DNA of 64,000 nucleotides from Desmonostoc muscorum LEGE 12446 (GCF_015207005.2 NZ_JADEXS020000001.1:6657001-6721000), one strand, 5' to 3'. Positions 8,433-17,270 are shown, counted from the stretch's first letter. The notes: generated by a model not told the origin, from the sequence alone. Program-made: numbers and translations.

Positions 8433-8570
8433 AACATAGGTTGTATCTATAGACTTCTTGCAGAACTAGGTTAAAGAGGAAGAATCAGAGGTATAAATTT
8501 TCCCTTTCTCTTTCTCCTTTAACCCTTTCTTCTTCAAAAGACTGCAAACTCAATTTAAATATGACTTTCT

Positions 8571-8597
8571 GAATTACGAATTACGAATTACGAATTA
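8571..8597. repeat. Three 9-bp tandem repeats abutting the RND pump start codon
   Basis: GAATTACGA is repeated three times, ending in GAATTAGT directly before ATG 8600. No Shine-Dalgarno sequence is seen, so the repeat itself forms the translation-initiation region. Confidence 0.8.
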
Positions 8598-8599
8598 GT

Positions 8600-11500
8600 A
8601 TGAGCTTTATTGAAACTGCCGTTCGTTGGCGACATGGTACTTTCGTTCTCTTTTGCTTGCTGGCAATGTTTGGGGTATTCTCGTTACTCAGGTTACCTTT
8701 AGAATTGCAACCAGGAGGCGATCGCCCCGAAATTACAATTACGACTACCTATCCTGGAGCTGGGCCAACGGAGGTAGAAGACTTAATTACCCGTCCCATC
8801 GAGGAACAGATGGAAGAGGTGCTGGGTGTCCAGGAAATCAGTAGTACTTCTCGTGCTGGACGTAGCAGCATCACCTTGGAATTTGCTCAAGATGCCAATG
8901 TTCAAGAACGGGTGGTAGACGTTCTCAACCGCTTGCAACAGGTGGAAAGTTTGCCCCCAGAAGCTCAAGAATCGAATGTAGAACTGGTGGGCGGTAATAG
9001 TTCGCCGATGATGTGGATTCCGTTTGATACCAAAGAAGGATTTCAACCGGATGCCAACCGCTATCGAGATTTAGCCGAAGAAGTGGTGATTCCCCGTTTG
9101 CGGCGAGTGGAAGGAACTGGACAATTTTTGGTAGTGGGTGGACAAGAACGAGAAGTTGAGGTGAAGGTAGATCCGAAAGCATTAAGCGATCGCAATCTCA
9201 CAATCGGCGATGTAGTACGAGTTTTACAGCAAAACAACCGCGATATCCGGGGCGGGCCATTAATTCTAGGACGAAGAGAATATCGGGTACGCACAGTCAG
9301 CCGTTCCCAGGATTTATCAGAAATTGAAGGCTTTGTGCTGCGACGCGATCAATCCGGTACAGTTTACTTGCGGGATGTGGCGATCGCACAAATGGGACGC
9401 AAACCCCAAGATAGTGCCTTGGTTTTCAATGGTAAACCTGGGGTAGCTGTTGGTGTAATTCGCCAAATTGGGGCGAATGTGCCAGAGGTAGCTAAAGGCA
9501 TTCGAGCAGAAATAGCCGCCTTGCAAAATGAGTTTGACAAGCAAAACCAAGGTATTCGCTTTGTCTACAACTACGATGAGAGTCAGTATATTAATCAATC
9601 GGTCAGCTTCGTTCGAGAGAACTTAGTTAGTGGAGCATTACTAGCAACCATCGTCTTAGTGCTATTCCTTGGCTCAATGCGGACTGTCGCTGTAGTTGCA
9701 ATTACCATTCCCATTGGTACGGTTGCTGTGTTCATTGTCATGTCTGCACTTGGACGTACATTGAACATCATTAGCTTAGCAGCACTTGCATTTTCCGTGG
9801 GTATGGTTGTAGATAACTCGATTGTCGTGATTGAAAATGTCTTCACCCACATGCAGCAAGGTAAAAGCGCCATGCGGGCAGCCATTGAAGGTACCCAAGA
9901 AGTCTGGGGCGCAATGCTTGGTTCCACCTTAACCAACGTAGTAGTATTTGTACCATTAATTATGGTGACGGGTGAAGCAGGACAACTCTACACCGATATG
10001 GCGATCGCTCTTTCTGCCTCTTCGCTATTTTCGCTGTTTGCAGCATTGACTTTAGTACCAATGCTATCGGGATTGTTCCTCAAGGAATCAGAAGCCATAC
10101 AAATGATGCAGGGCGGTGAATACCGGGGAGGCAATTGGTTTGAGCGCATGGTGGCTAAAACCTCCGTGGTTTTTCGCAATTTCCAAGGTAAACTAGAAAA
10201 CTTTCTCGCTAGTACCGTCAGTTGGTCACTGGGACGTAAACGCATCGGTCGCAGATTAATAGTACTGTCGATTCCTGTTGTTTTACTCGTGACTAGTATT
10301 TTTCTCTTGCCACCTGCGGATTATTTACCCGAAGGAAATCGCAACTTAGTTGTATTGCGGGCGGAACCGTTGCCAGGAACCAGTATCCCGGAAGCCATTC
10401 GCCAATCTCAACCCGTGCAAAAATTTCTGCGATCGCAACCGGAAGTTGACCGTATTATGTACGTTGACCGTCCTGGGGCATTGCGCGGCATTTCAACTAT
10501 TTTAAAACCGGAATTTGCCACTACCACCGGACTCGCCGACATGGTAAATCGGTTACGCGCCCAAAGTAGTAACTTTGCTGGATACCGCTTTGTCATCCCC
10601 ACACGAATTTCTATCTTCCGCGATCCTGGTAAAGAATTTGAAGTGGATATTGTCGGGGATGATCTCAATCAAATTGGCGATTTAGAAAAGCAAATTACGG
10701 GTAAATTGCGATCGCTTCAGGGTGTGCAGAATGTGCGATCGAATTTTGTCTTGGGTGCAGCTGAATTACAAGTAATTCCCAACCGCGAACGCATCGCAGA
10801 AGTAGGACTTTCGGAAGCCGAAATTGGTTCAATGGTAGAAGCAGCATTGGGTGGTCGCATCGCTTCCGATTACATTGATGGTAAAGAAGAACTAGATATC
10901 TCAGTGGAATTGCAAAATACTGCTGTGGAAACCCCAGAACAACTACGGCAATTACCTTTGTATGCACGGGGACGACAAGTGCAACTGGGAGATGTTGCCG
11001 AAATTCGGGAAACAACGGGAGCTGATGCTATTAACCACGTTGATTTAGACCGTTCAATTACTCTCACAGTCTCCCTTGCACCCGACGCTCCCCTAGCGAC
11101 CCTGGTAGAACGTACCGAAGAAGAAATTCTCGCTCCTTTACGTGCCAATCTGCCAACAGGTTATCGTCTAGAACTGTCAGGTTCAGCGGATCAGTTAGCA
11201 ACAACTGTTGGTCAATTAGCCGCTGCATTTGCATTTTCAATTTTAATTACTTATTTGTTACTCGTGGCGTTATATCGCTCATTCCTTTACCCAGTGGTAA
11301 TTATGGCAACGGTGCCAATGGGAATGAGTGGCGCACTATTGAGTTTAGTGATTGCCAACCAAATTCCGGGAATGAATGTGGCATTGGACATGATTACCGC
11401 TTTGGGATTTGTGATCCTCACAGGTGTGGTTGTAAACAACGCCATTTTGCTAGTCGATCGCGCCTTGCAACTCCAGCAAGCAGGTGAAGATTATGATGCA

Positions 11501-11770
11501 TCGCTATACAATGCCACAAACGATCGCCTCCGAGCAATTTTCATGTCCGCCGGCACTAGCGTACTGGGAATGTTACCCCTGGCAGTGCTACCAGGTCAAG
11601 GTTCAGAGTTATATCAAGGGTTAGGCATTGTCTTGACTGGTGGTCTAGCTTTTTCCACCATTTTGACTCCCACCGTCGTACCTGCACTCATGGGTTTACT
11701 ACACGATATCTCTGGACGGAAATCAGGGCGATCGGCAGTTCCCAAAAATCCAGACAAAGTAGTTACTTAA
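8600..11770 (+). CDS. RND-family efflux permease (AcrB/MdtB type)
   Basis: This 1056-residue inner-membrane proton-driven pump has the full duplicated RND layout. TM1 (about 13-31) is followed by a periplasmic porter loop and a helix bundle starting near residue 335 (ENLVSGALLATIVLVLFLGS). The second half begins with a membrane helix near 553-573, a second loop, and helices from about 870 to the end. The TM4 motif is GMVVDNSIVVIENV: one Asp of the proton-relay pair of AcrB is kept and the second position is Asn, a variant common in this superfamily. The periplasmic loop starts with PEITITTTYPGAGPTEVE, typical of the family. With the adaptor upstream it forms the pump core; no outer-membrane TolC gene is adjacent. 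The substrate is unknown. Confidence 0.93.
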   Translation: MSFIETAVRWRHGTFVLFCLLAMFGVFSLLRLPLELQPGGDRPEITITTTYPGAGPTEVEDLITRPIEEQMEEVLGVQEISSTSRAGRSSITLEFAQDANVQERVVDVLNRLQQVESLPPEAQESNVELVGGNSSPMMWIPFDTKEGFQPDANRYRDLAEEVVIPRLRRVEGTGQFLVVGGQEREVEVKVDPKALSDRNLTIGDVVRVLQQNNRDIRGGPLILGRREYRVRTVSRSQDLSEIEGFVLRRDQSGTVYLRDVAIAQMGRKPQDSALVFNGKPGVAVGVIRQIGANVPEVAKGIRAEIAALQNEFDKQNQGIRFVYNYDESQYINQSVSFVRENLVSGALLATIVLVLFLGSMRTVAVVAITIPIGTVAVFIVMSALGRTLNIISLAALAFSVGMVVDNSIVVIENVFTHMQQGKSAMRAAIEGTQEVWGAMLGSTLTNVVVFVPLIMVTGEAGQLYTDMAIALSASSLFSLFAALTLVPMLSGLFLKESEAIQMMQGGEYRGGNWFERMVAKTSVVFRNFQGKLENFLASTVSWSLGRKRIGRRLIVLSIPVVLLVTSIFLLPPADYLPEGNRNLVVLRAEPLPGTSIPEAIRQSQPVQKFLRSQPEVDRIMYVDRPGALRGISTILKPEFATTTGLADMVNRLRAQSSNFAGYRFVIPTRISIFRDPGKEFEVDIVGDDLNQIGDLEKQITGKLRSLQGVQNVRSNFVLGAAELQVIPNRERIAEVGLSEAEIGSMVEAALGGRIASDYIDGKEELDISVELQNTAVETPEQLRQLPLYARGRQVQLGDVAEIRETTGADAINHVDLDRSITLTVSLAPDAPLATLVERTEEEILAPLRANLPTGYRLELSGSADQLATTVGQLAAAFAFSILITYLLLVALYRSFLYPVVIMATVPMGMSGALLSLVIANQIPGMNVALDMITALGFVILTGVVVNNAILLVDRALQLQQAGEDYDASLYNATNDRLRAIFMSAGTSVLGMLPLAVLPGQGSELYQGLGIVLTGGLAFSTILTPTVVPALMGLLHDISGRKSGRSAVPKNPDKVVT

Positions 11771-11773
11771 TGG

Positions 11774-11862
11774 ACTGGGGACTGGGGACTGGGGAATGGG
11801 GACTGGGGGCTGGGGACTGGGGACTGGGGGCTGGGGACTGGGGACTAGGGATTGGGGACTGG
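11774..11862. repeat. Heptamer STRR array (GGGGACT)n
   Basis: About twelve GGGGACT-type units with GGGGGCT and GGGGATT variants follow the RND stop codon directly. The inverse array lies at 12058-12186, with a MITE-like element between. Confidence 0.9.
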
Positions 11863-11874
11863 GTCAACTTTCAA

Positions 11875-11997
11875 TAGACCTCTTGCAAAAGTACCTAACA
11901 CCCCACCCCCAACCCCTCCCCGCAAGCGGGGAGGGGAGCGTTTGCGTCAGCAAATGGGGGGTGGGGTTCTTTATTTTTGATTTATGCAAGAGGTCTA
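11875..11997. repeat. MITE-like element with TAGACCTCTTGCA ends
   Basis: A perfect 13-bp inverted repeat, TAGACCTCTTGCA (11875-11887) and TGCAAGAGGTCTA (11985-11997), bounds a 123-bp GC-rich element. Inside is a strong hairpin, CCCCTCCCCG-CAAG-CGGGGAGGGG (about 11914-11937). A degenerate single end (TAGACTTCTTGCA) lies near 8451. The element is flanked by heptamer arrays in opposite orientation. Confidence 0.8.
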
Positions 11998-12057
11998 ATT
12001 CCTAATTACCAATCCCCACTCCCGAATACCCAAACTCGAATTCCGTATTCCCAATGC

Positions 12058-12186
12058 CCAATGCCCAATGCCCAATCCCCAGTCCCCAATCCCCAGTCCC
12101 CAGTCCCCAGTCCCCAATGCCCAGTCCCCAATCCCCAATCCCCAATCCCCAATGCCCAGTCCCCAATCCCCAATCCCCAATCCCCA
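12058..12186. repeat. Heptamer STRR array (CCCCAAT/CCCCAGT)n
   Basis: About seventeen CCCCAAT, CCCCAGT and GCCCAAT/GCCCAGT units run up to the RDD gene leader. Apparent reading frames here (IPNPQSP-type proteins) are products of the repeat. Confidence 0.9.
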
Positions 12187-12258
12187 AATCATCACCTTAA
12201 TATTAAAAACAGGAGCGATCGTTATTCCCCAACCCCTAAATAAAAATACTTGTTTCGT

Positions 12259-12816
12259 ATGACCATCGAACGCGTTCGGCAAAAACACTATCCCAAGGCT
12301 GATATTGGGCGGCGAGGTATGGCATTGGGGTTAGATTTCTTTGTTGTCTGGTTAATCAGTTCTTTACTGGGAAGCGGCAATATTGGGATTCAATTTGCTC
12401 AAATCCTAGTTTTTCTGATGTTTTGGCTGATTTTACGGGTGGTGGTGGCATACAACAATCAAGGACAAAGTTTAGGGCGTTGGGCGTTTGATTTAAAGGT
12501 GCTGGAAGTCAAAGATAGAGAAGTAATGGGCAGAGTCCCAGATTTACTGGCGCTAGTGAAGCGAGAGGCGATTCTTGGGTTGGGTGCGCTTTTAGTCTCA
12601 ATTGCCTTAAGCAATATTAGAGACAATCCCACTGCTATACTGCTAGTATTTCCTTTAGCAATTGATTGTGGCACTGCCTTATCTGATGCCCAGATGCGGC
12701 AAGCTTTACACGATCGCTTTTGCGGAACTTTTATAGTTTCTTCCCGTCGTGGCTACTCGCTGGATATTAAAATCAAAAAATTAGTTGAAAATATCCGCCG
12801 GAATGTGAGAAGATAG
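12259..12816 (+). CDS. RDD family membrane protein
   Basis: This 185-residue integral membrane protein carries RDD-family signatures: [14 protein letters not shown] near the N-terminus, the loop [18 protein letters not shown], and the final [14 protein letters not shown]. Three to four hydrophobic helices are visible (about 23-40, 46-65, 105-122, 128-145). RDD proteins are of mostly unknown function; some act in ion transport. ATG 12259 is chosen over the in-frame TTG three codons earlier because MTIERVRQK is a normal start and TTG has no ribosome-binding site. It precedes the ribosomal protein genes by 43 bp on the same strand and may be co-transcribed. Confidence 0.85.
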   Translation: MTIERVRQKHYPKADIGRRGMALGLDFFVVWLISSLLGSGNIGIQFAQILVFLMFWLILRVVVAYNNQGQSLGRWAFDLKVLEVKDREVMGRVPDLLALVKREAILGLGALLVSIALSNIRDNPTAILLVFPLAIDCGTALSDAQMRQALHDRFCGTFIVSSRRGYSLDIKIKKLVENIRRNVRR

Positions 12817-12859
12817 TCATTTGTGTTAATTCTCTTCAGGCTTTATTGTTTGTAAGATT

Positions 12860-13054
12860 ATGGCTAAGAGTAAAGGTGCCCGCATCATCGTGACATTAGA
12901 ATGTACCGAGTGTCGGACAAATCCAGAAAAGCGTTCTGCTGGTGTATCGCGTTACACCAGTACAAAGAATCGCCGCAACACGACCAACAGGCTAGAACTG
13001 AAAAAGTTCTGCACCCACTGTAATAAACATACCGTTCACAAGGAAATTAAGTAG
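12860..13054 (+). CDS. rpmG: 50S ribosomal protein L33
   Basis: This 64-residue protein has the L33 pattern [18 protein letters not shown], then [10 protein letters not shown] and [18 protein letters not shown]. Both CxxC pairs of the zinc-binding form are present (C16/C19 region and C51/C54 region). The length is usual. Only two bases separate its stop codon from rpsR, so the two are surely one transcript. The gene order rpmG-rpsR-ribonuclease is familiar in cyanobacteria. Confidence 0.97.
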   Translation: MAKSKGARIIVTLECTECRTNPEKRSAGVSRYTSTKNRRNTTNRLELKKFCTHCNKHTVHKEIK

Positions 13055-13056
13055 AG

Positions 13057-13272
13057 ATGAGCTATTTCCGTCGTCGGCTTTCTCCGATTAAGCCAGGAGA
13101 ACCAATAGATTATAAAGATGTTGATTTGTTGCGTAAGTTTATCACCGAGCGGGGCAAGATACTGCCACGGCGGATTACAGGGCTTACGTCTCAGCAACAG
13201 CGAGAGTTGACATTAGCAATTAAGCGATCGCGGATTGTGGCTTTGTTGCCATTTATCAACGCGGAAGGCTAA
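13057..13272 (+). CDS. rpsR: 30S ribosomal protein S18
   Basis: This 71-residue protein shows the S18 core: [19 protein letters not shown], then [20 protein letters not shown] and SRIVALLPF. The short basic N-terminus [14 protein letters not shown] is typical of the cyanobacterial and plastid form. S18 binds 16S rRNA in the small subunit near S6. It follows rpmG by two bases and is followed by the ribonuclease gene after a 215-bp spacer that carries an inverted repeat. Confidence 0.97.
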   Translation: MSYFRRRLSPIKPGEPIDYKDVDLLRKFITERGKILPRRITGLTSQQQRELTLAIKRSRIVALLPFINAEG

Positions 13273-13276
13273 AGCA

Positions 13277-13470
13277 ATTTTGGATTTTAGATTTTAGATT
13301 TTGGATTATCAACAAAAGCTGTATCTCAAGAAATATTTAGCTTGGTCTGTGTGAGTCCAAAATCTCCAATCTGAAAAAGAGAGTGTAAAATAGATTGCTG
13401 CATAAAAAATTGTTGGGTTGAGGATTTAATAATTCTTGGTTATTAAATCCAAAATCCAAAATCTAAAATT
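13277..13470. repeat. Inverted repeat pair of ATCCAAAATC type
   Basis: TTTTGGATTTTAGATTTTAG (from 13277) and its inverse, AAATCCAAAATCCAAAATCT (from 13445), flank most of the spacer between rpsR and the ribonuclease gene. The same A/T-rich repeat recurs once at 51896-51916. Confidence 0.65.
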
Positions 13471-13487
13471 ACTAGAGTGCGAGAGTT

Positions 13488-15548
13488 GTGGAGAAGGGGA
13501 CGCTAGTTGAATTTAGGGTTCAAGGCGATCGCCGTCTGGGCGTCGTAGAACGTCCAGACGGAAAAACCCGCTGGTTTGTGGTAGACGAACGTGGTCAATC
13601 CCACAGCCTCGCGCCTAGACAAGTAACCTATACAGTTAACAAAGAGACCTATAAGCCATCGGATATTCCGGGCTTTCTAGAGCAGGTCAAGCCCTATCTA
13701 GATCCGTCTAGCTTGGAAGTAGCTTGGGAATTACTGGTTGAAGGTGGGGAAACAATCACCCCAAACGAAATGGCGAATCTGCTATTTTCGGAATCGGGTG
13801 CGCCCCATTGTTACGCTGCCCATTGCCTGTTATCAGACGACAAACTGTATTTCAAGCAAAAAGGAGACGCTTACGAAGCCCGAACTGCTGCTGCTGTTGC
13901 AGAACGCAAGCACCAGATAGAAGTAGAGGCACTCAAAGCTAAGGGACAGCAGGAATTTTTAGCTCGTGTAGAGGAGGCGCTCAAAGGTGAAGCAGTAGAG
14001 TGGGGCCGCCACGATCGCCAGCGTTTGGAAGGACTAGAAAAATACGCAGCGCTGCTTGCTGACACCATGCGGATGGGGGTAAATTATGATACTATGGCTC
14101 GTGCCTACCCTCCCTCAGCCCCAGTATTAGAAACTATGACCTTGCTGGGACGCCCCACAACACCCCAAGGAGCCTTTCAACTATTGGTAGATTTGGGTTG
14201 GTGGAGTCCTCATGAAAACTTGTTCCTGCGTCGTTCTTCAATTCCGATTCAGTTTCCTCATAAGGTATTAGAAGTGGCGCAACAACGTTTGGATTTCCCA
14301 CCCATTGACTCAGATACCAACCGCTTGGATTTGACTCATCTCAAGGTCTACACCATTGATGATGAAACTACCACAGAAATCGACGATGGTTTGAGCTGGG
14401 AAGTACTACCCGATGCACGAGAACGCCTATGGGTACATATCGCCGATCCGACAAGATGGTTAGTCCCGGAAGATGAATTAGATTTAGAAGCTAGAAAACG
14501 AGGTAGTACAGTATATTTACCTACGGGAATGATTCCCATGTTTCCAGAAATCTTGGCAACTGGGCCAATGAGTCTGGTACAGGGACGGATTTGTTGCGCC
14601 CTCAGTTTTGGAATTGTTTTAGGTACAACTGGGGCAGTAGAAGATTACAGCATTCATACCAGCTTAATTAAGCCGACTTATCGCCTCACCTACGAAGATG
14701 TAGATGAAATGCTGCAATTAGGGGTGCAAGCAGAATCAGAAATTGAAGCGATCGCCACTTGGGCAACCCGGCGCAAAACTTGGCGTTATGCCCAAGGAGC
14801 CATTAGCATCACTATGCCTGAGGCGGCGATCAAAGTCAAAGATGACGAAATCAATATTGACATTTTGGACGATTCCCGCTCCCGGCAACTGGTAGCAGAA
14901 ATGATGATTCTTGCGGGTGAAGTTGCTGCCCGCTACGGTCAAAGACACAACATCCCCTTGCCCTTTCGCGGTCAGCCACAACCGGAATTACCTCCAGACG
15001 AAGAATTACTTCTGCTACCAGCTGGATTCGTTCGCGCCTGCGCCATGCGGCGTTGTATGCCCAAAAGTGAAATGAGCATTACGCCTTTGCGTCATGCGGG
15101 TTTGGGTTTAGATACCTACACCCAAGCAACTTCTCCCATCCGCCGCTACAGCGACTTGCTGACTCACTTCCAACTGAAAGCCCATTTGCGGGGTGAAGTT
15201 CTGCCATTTTCAGCCGAACAACTCAAAGAAGTGATGATGACAGTCACCACCATCACCCAAGAAGTAACGATGGTAGAACGGCAAACTAATAGATATTATG
15301 CTTTAGAGTATTTGCGCCGTCATCCGGAGCAAATTTGGAACGTGACAGTATTAATGTGGCTACGGGAAGACAGCAACTTAGCCCTAATTTTGTTAGAAGA
15401 TTTGGGCTTGCAATTACCAATGTCTTTCAAACGTTCTGTGAATTTGGGCGAACAGATATTAGTAAAAGTTGCCCACGCCGATCCGCAAAAAGATATGATC
15501 CAGTTTCAGGAAATAATTTATCAAGAAGCCCAAACAGCAACAAATTAA
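13488..15548 (+). CDS. RNB-domain exoribonuclease (RNase II/R family)
   Basis: This 686-residue protein is a 3'-to-5' exoribonuclease of the RNase II/R superfamily. The N-terminal 50 residues form a short beta domain. The RNB catalytic domain begins near residue 285 with DLTHLKVYTIDDETTTEIDD, holding the clustered metal-binding Asp residues, then VHIADPTRWLVPEDELDLEA and STVYLPTGMIPMFPE. The motif TQATSPIRRYSDLLTHFQL near 545 is diagnostic. A C-terminal S1-like segment is short or divergent. The start is GTG 13488 (VEKGTLVEFRVQGDRRLG); no ATG lies close. Placement behind rpmG-rpsR suggests coupling of mRNA/rRNA decay to the translation genes. Whether it acts as RNase R or RNase II cannot be decided here. 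Confidence 0.93.
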   Translation: MEKGTLVEFRVQGDRRLGVVERPDGKTRWFVVDERGQSHSLAPRQVTYTVNKETYKPSDIPGFLEQVKPYLDPSSLEVAWELLVEGGETITPNEMANLLFSESGAPHCYAAHCLLSDDKLYFKQKGDAYEARTAAAVAERKHQIEVEALKAKGQQEFLARVEEALKGEAVEWGRHDRQRLEGLEKYAALLADTMRMGVNYDTMARAYPPSAPVLETMTLLGRPTTPQGAFQLLVDLGWWSPHENLFLRRSSIPIQFPHKVLEVAQQRLDFPPIDSDTNRLDLTHLKVYTIDDETTTEIDDGLSWEVLPDARERLWVHIADPTRWLVPEDELDLEARKRGSTVYLPTGMIPMFPEILATGPMSLVQGRICCALSFGIVLGTTGAVEDYSIHTSLIKPTYRLTYEDVDEMLQLGVQAESEIEAIATWATRRKTWRYAQGAISITMPEAAIKVKDDEINIDILDDSRSRQLVAEMMILAGEVAARYGQRHNIPLPFRGQPQPELPPDEELLLLPAGFVRACAMRRCMPKSEMSITPLRHAGLGLDTYTQATSPIRRYSDLLTHFQLKAHLRGEVLPFSAEQLKEVMMTVTTITQEVTMVERQTNRYYALEYLRRHPEQIWNVTVLMWLREDSNLALILLEDLGLQLPMSFKRSVNLGEQILVKVAHADPQKDMIQFQEIIYQEAQTATN

Positions 15549-15604
15549 CCAGGCTCAAACTCGTTTCGGTTACCATATAAAGTAAACGAAATGAGGTAAT
15601 AGTT

Positions 15605-15910
15605 GTGAATATATCTTTGACCCCAGAACTGGAGCAGTTGGTTAAGGATAAAGTTAATAGTGGTAGATATCACTCAGTTAGCGAGGTGATGGGTGAAGCA
15701 TTGAGATTGCTAGATGAACGCGATGCCTCCGGCGGGCTACGCCAACGCCATCAAGAACAGCGTTTAGCAGAATTAAAAGCTAAAATCCAAGAAGGCATAG
15801 AAGCCTCAGAGCGTGGTAAAGTAGTTGATGGTGAAGAGGTGTTTGCCGAAATTGAGGAAGATATCCGACGCGCCGAAGCTCAAATGCAACAAGCAGAGGC
15901 TGTTAAATAA
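15605..15910 (+). CDS. ParD-type antitoxin (ribbon-helix-helix)
   Basis: This 101-residue protein starts like ParD antitoxins: MNISLTPELEQLVKDKVNSG, then RYHSVSEVMGEALRLLDERD. It has a short beta strand for DNA-major-groove contact followed by two helices. The C-terminal half, highly charged, would wrap the toxin. GTG 15605 is used as start. About eight residues after LLDERD (ASGGLRQR) come from a short CCTCCGGCGGGCTACGCC repeat that recurs in genomes of this group, so the hinge between DNA-binding and toxin-binding parts has been lengthened. Its stop overlaps the start of a truncated parE by one base, the usual arrangement for such operons. The antitoxin is therefore an orphan. Confidence 0.85.
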   Translation: MNISLTPELEQLVKDKVNSGRYHSVSEVMGEALRLLDERDASGGLRQRHQEQRLAELKAKIQEGIEASERGKVVDGEEVFAEIEEDIRRAEAQMQQAEAVK

Positions 15911-15984
15911 TGAGTCGGTACGTTTTAACAATTCCAGCAAAACAAGACCTCAAAGAAATTAGCGTCGCTTCAGTGCTAAAGTAA
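15910..15984 (+). pseudogene. Truncated ParE-type toxin remnant
   Basis: Twenty-four codons begin MSRYVLTIPAKQDLKEI, the usual N-terminus of RelE/ParE toxins, then run out of homology and hit TAA at 15984. Homology stops where the oppositely oriented methyltransferase gene ends, so the toxin was probably cut by a deletion or rearrangement there. The usual length is about 95 residues, so no active toxin is expected. The TAATG overlap with the antitoxin stop supports the pairing. Confidence 0.75.
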
Positions 15985-16624
15985 GTCCATCAGCAATGGG
16001 AACAAGAGAAAGGGTTACCCGTTCGTCATCGTGTAACTTCTCGTTCAGCGCCCGGATTGATTGGGTACTTTCATCTTGAAATTGTGGATCAGCAACTTGT
16101 CCTGACCATAAAACATTATCGATCGCAATTAATCCACCCGGACGCACTAATTGTAGCGATCGCTCATAATATCCATCATAATTTTCTTTATCGGCATCGA
16201 TAAAGGCAAAATCAAATGTCTCGGCTTGGCCAGTTGCTAACAAGTGATCTAAAGTTTCCAAAGCTGGTGCCAAGTGCAGATCGATTTTATGGGCAACCCC
16301 AGCTTCTTGCCAATACCGTCGGGCGATCGCAGTAAATTCTTCACTCACATCAGCCGCAATAATCTTACCATCATCTGGTAACGCCAAAGCTACAGAAAGT
16401 GAACTATAACCCGTAAAAACTCCAACTTCCAGGGTTTTCTTCGCTCCGATTAACTGCACCAAAAGCCTCATAAACTGCCCTTGTTCTGGTGAAATCTGCA
16501 TTGTACCTCTGGGATGGCTGGCGGTTTCTTGGCGCAATTTCCCAAGAATTTCTGGTTCTCGCAGGGAAACAGATAAAAGATAATTGTATAGTTGGTTATC
16601 AAGACCTATAGACTGTTTTGGCAT
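15959..16624 (-). CDS. Class I SAM-dependent O-methyltransferase (caffeoyl-CoA OMT type)
   Basis: This 221-residue protein is of the cation-dependent O-methyltransferase family. The SAM motif is KTLEVGVFTGYSSLSVALAL (about 78-97). The metal-binding Asp cluster is visible as FDFAFIDADKENYDGYYE and later AIDNVLWSGQVADP. The length and the MPKQSIGLDNQLYNYLLSVS start fit bacterial members. The substrate is probably a catechol-type compound but is unknown. Its last bases overlap the parE remnant on the opposite strand. A 67-bp divergent region separates it from the lipoprotein gene. Confidence 0.9.
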   Translation of the reverse strand: MPKQSIGLDNQLYNYLLSVSLREPEILGKLRQETASHPRGTMQISPEQGQFMRLLVQLIGAKKTLEVGVFTGYSSLSVALALPDDGKIIAADVSEEFTAIARRYWQEAGVAHKIDLHLAPALETLDHLLATGQAETFDFAFIDADKENYDGYYERSLQLVRPGGLIAIDNVLWSGQVADPQFQDESTQSIRALNEKLHDDERVTLSLVPIADGLTLALKRR

Positions 16625-16691
16625 GGTAGATGAGAAAATTTAGGGAATCTACAGCTATGCTATCGCTGATTAGTAGTTTATCAGGATTAAT

Positions 16692-17099
16692 ATGGTGCGG
16701 TTGGTTTTGACAGCAATATTGTTGGTGCTATTGACGGCTTGTGGCAGTATTGGACTGCTACCGACTAGCGAGTTAGTGCAAAAAGCGATCGCATTTGAGC
16801 TAGAACAAACTCAACAAAAGCTTAGCCAGCAGTTGGATCTAGATTTTCAAGGATTTGAAATCAAGCGGCTATCAATTACCCAAGAAGAACCCCTAACTAT
16901 TGAAAATTTACCAGCTTTCCGTGTCCGGGGAACCTACGACTTGATTGTTAAATTACCAAAACGACGCTTAACACAACCACAAAAACCCTTTAATGTTTAC
17001 TTGCAAATTCAGCAAGAAGGTAAAACTTGGCGATTGCTACTTCCAGATAAAGGTAGCAAAGATACTCAACCAATTTGGCGTAGTTATCTCATCCAATAG
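16692..17099 (+). CDS. Putative lipoprotein, function unknown
   Basis: This 135-residue protein starts MVRLVLTAILLVLLTACGS, a lipoprotein signal peptide with lipobox LTAC and acylated C17. The mature part is a single alpha/beta domain (ELEQTQQKLSQQLDLDFQGF, then FRVRGTYDLIVKLPKRR) seen in cyanobacterial hypothetical proteins. No catalytic motif was found. It presumably sits on the periplasmic side of a membrane. The sequence just downstream contains a degenerate copy of its own 3' end. Confidence 0.8.
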   Translation: MVRLVLTAILLVLLTACGSIGLLPTSELVQKAIAFELEQTQQKLSQQLDLDFQGFEIKRLSITQEEPLTIENLPAFRVRGTYDLIVKLPKRRLTQPQKPFNVYLQIQQEGKTWRLLLPDKGSKDTQPIWRSYLIQ

Positions 17100-17270
17100 T
17101 TCTGAATTGTCAATTCACCAATTCTGCCATGTATGCACCTAGAAAAACTATCACAAGCATTTGTGTTACTAATTTTTACAAAAAAGTAGCAAAGATACTT
17201 AATCTATTTGATATAGCTAATCTCATCAAATAGATCGTATGTGCAACTAGAAAAAGCATCACAATTATTT
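17050..17270. repeat. Degenerate tandem duplication of the lipoprotein gene 3' end
   Basis: GTAGCAAAGATACT followed by ...TTTGG...TAG.TATCTCATC.AATAG at the gene end (about 17052-17098) recurs at about 17187-17235. CACCTAGAAAAACTATCACAA (about 17136-17156) recurs as CAACTAGAAAAAGCATCACAA (about 17242-17262). The rest of the 376-bp spacer up to 17475 shows no gene. Confidence 0.6.

Noticed and set aside
11796..12290. Several overlapping frames with [13 protein letters not shown] or IPNPQSP repeats on both strands
   Set aside because: They are the translation of heptamer STRR arrays, open in all frames because the unit lacks stops.
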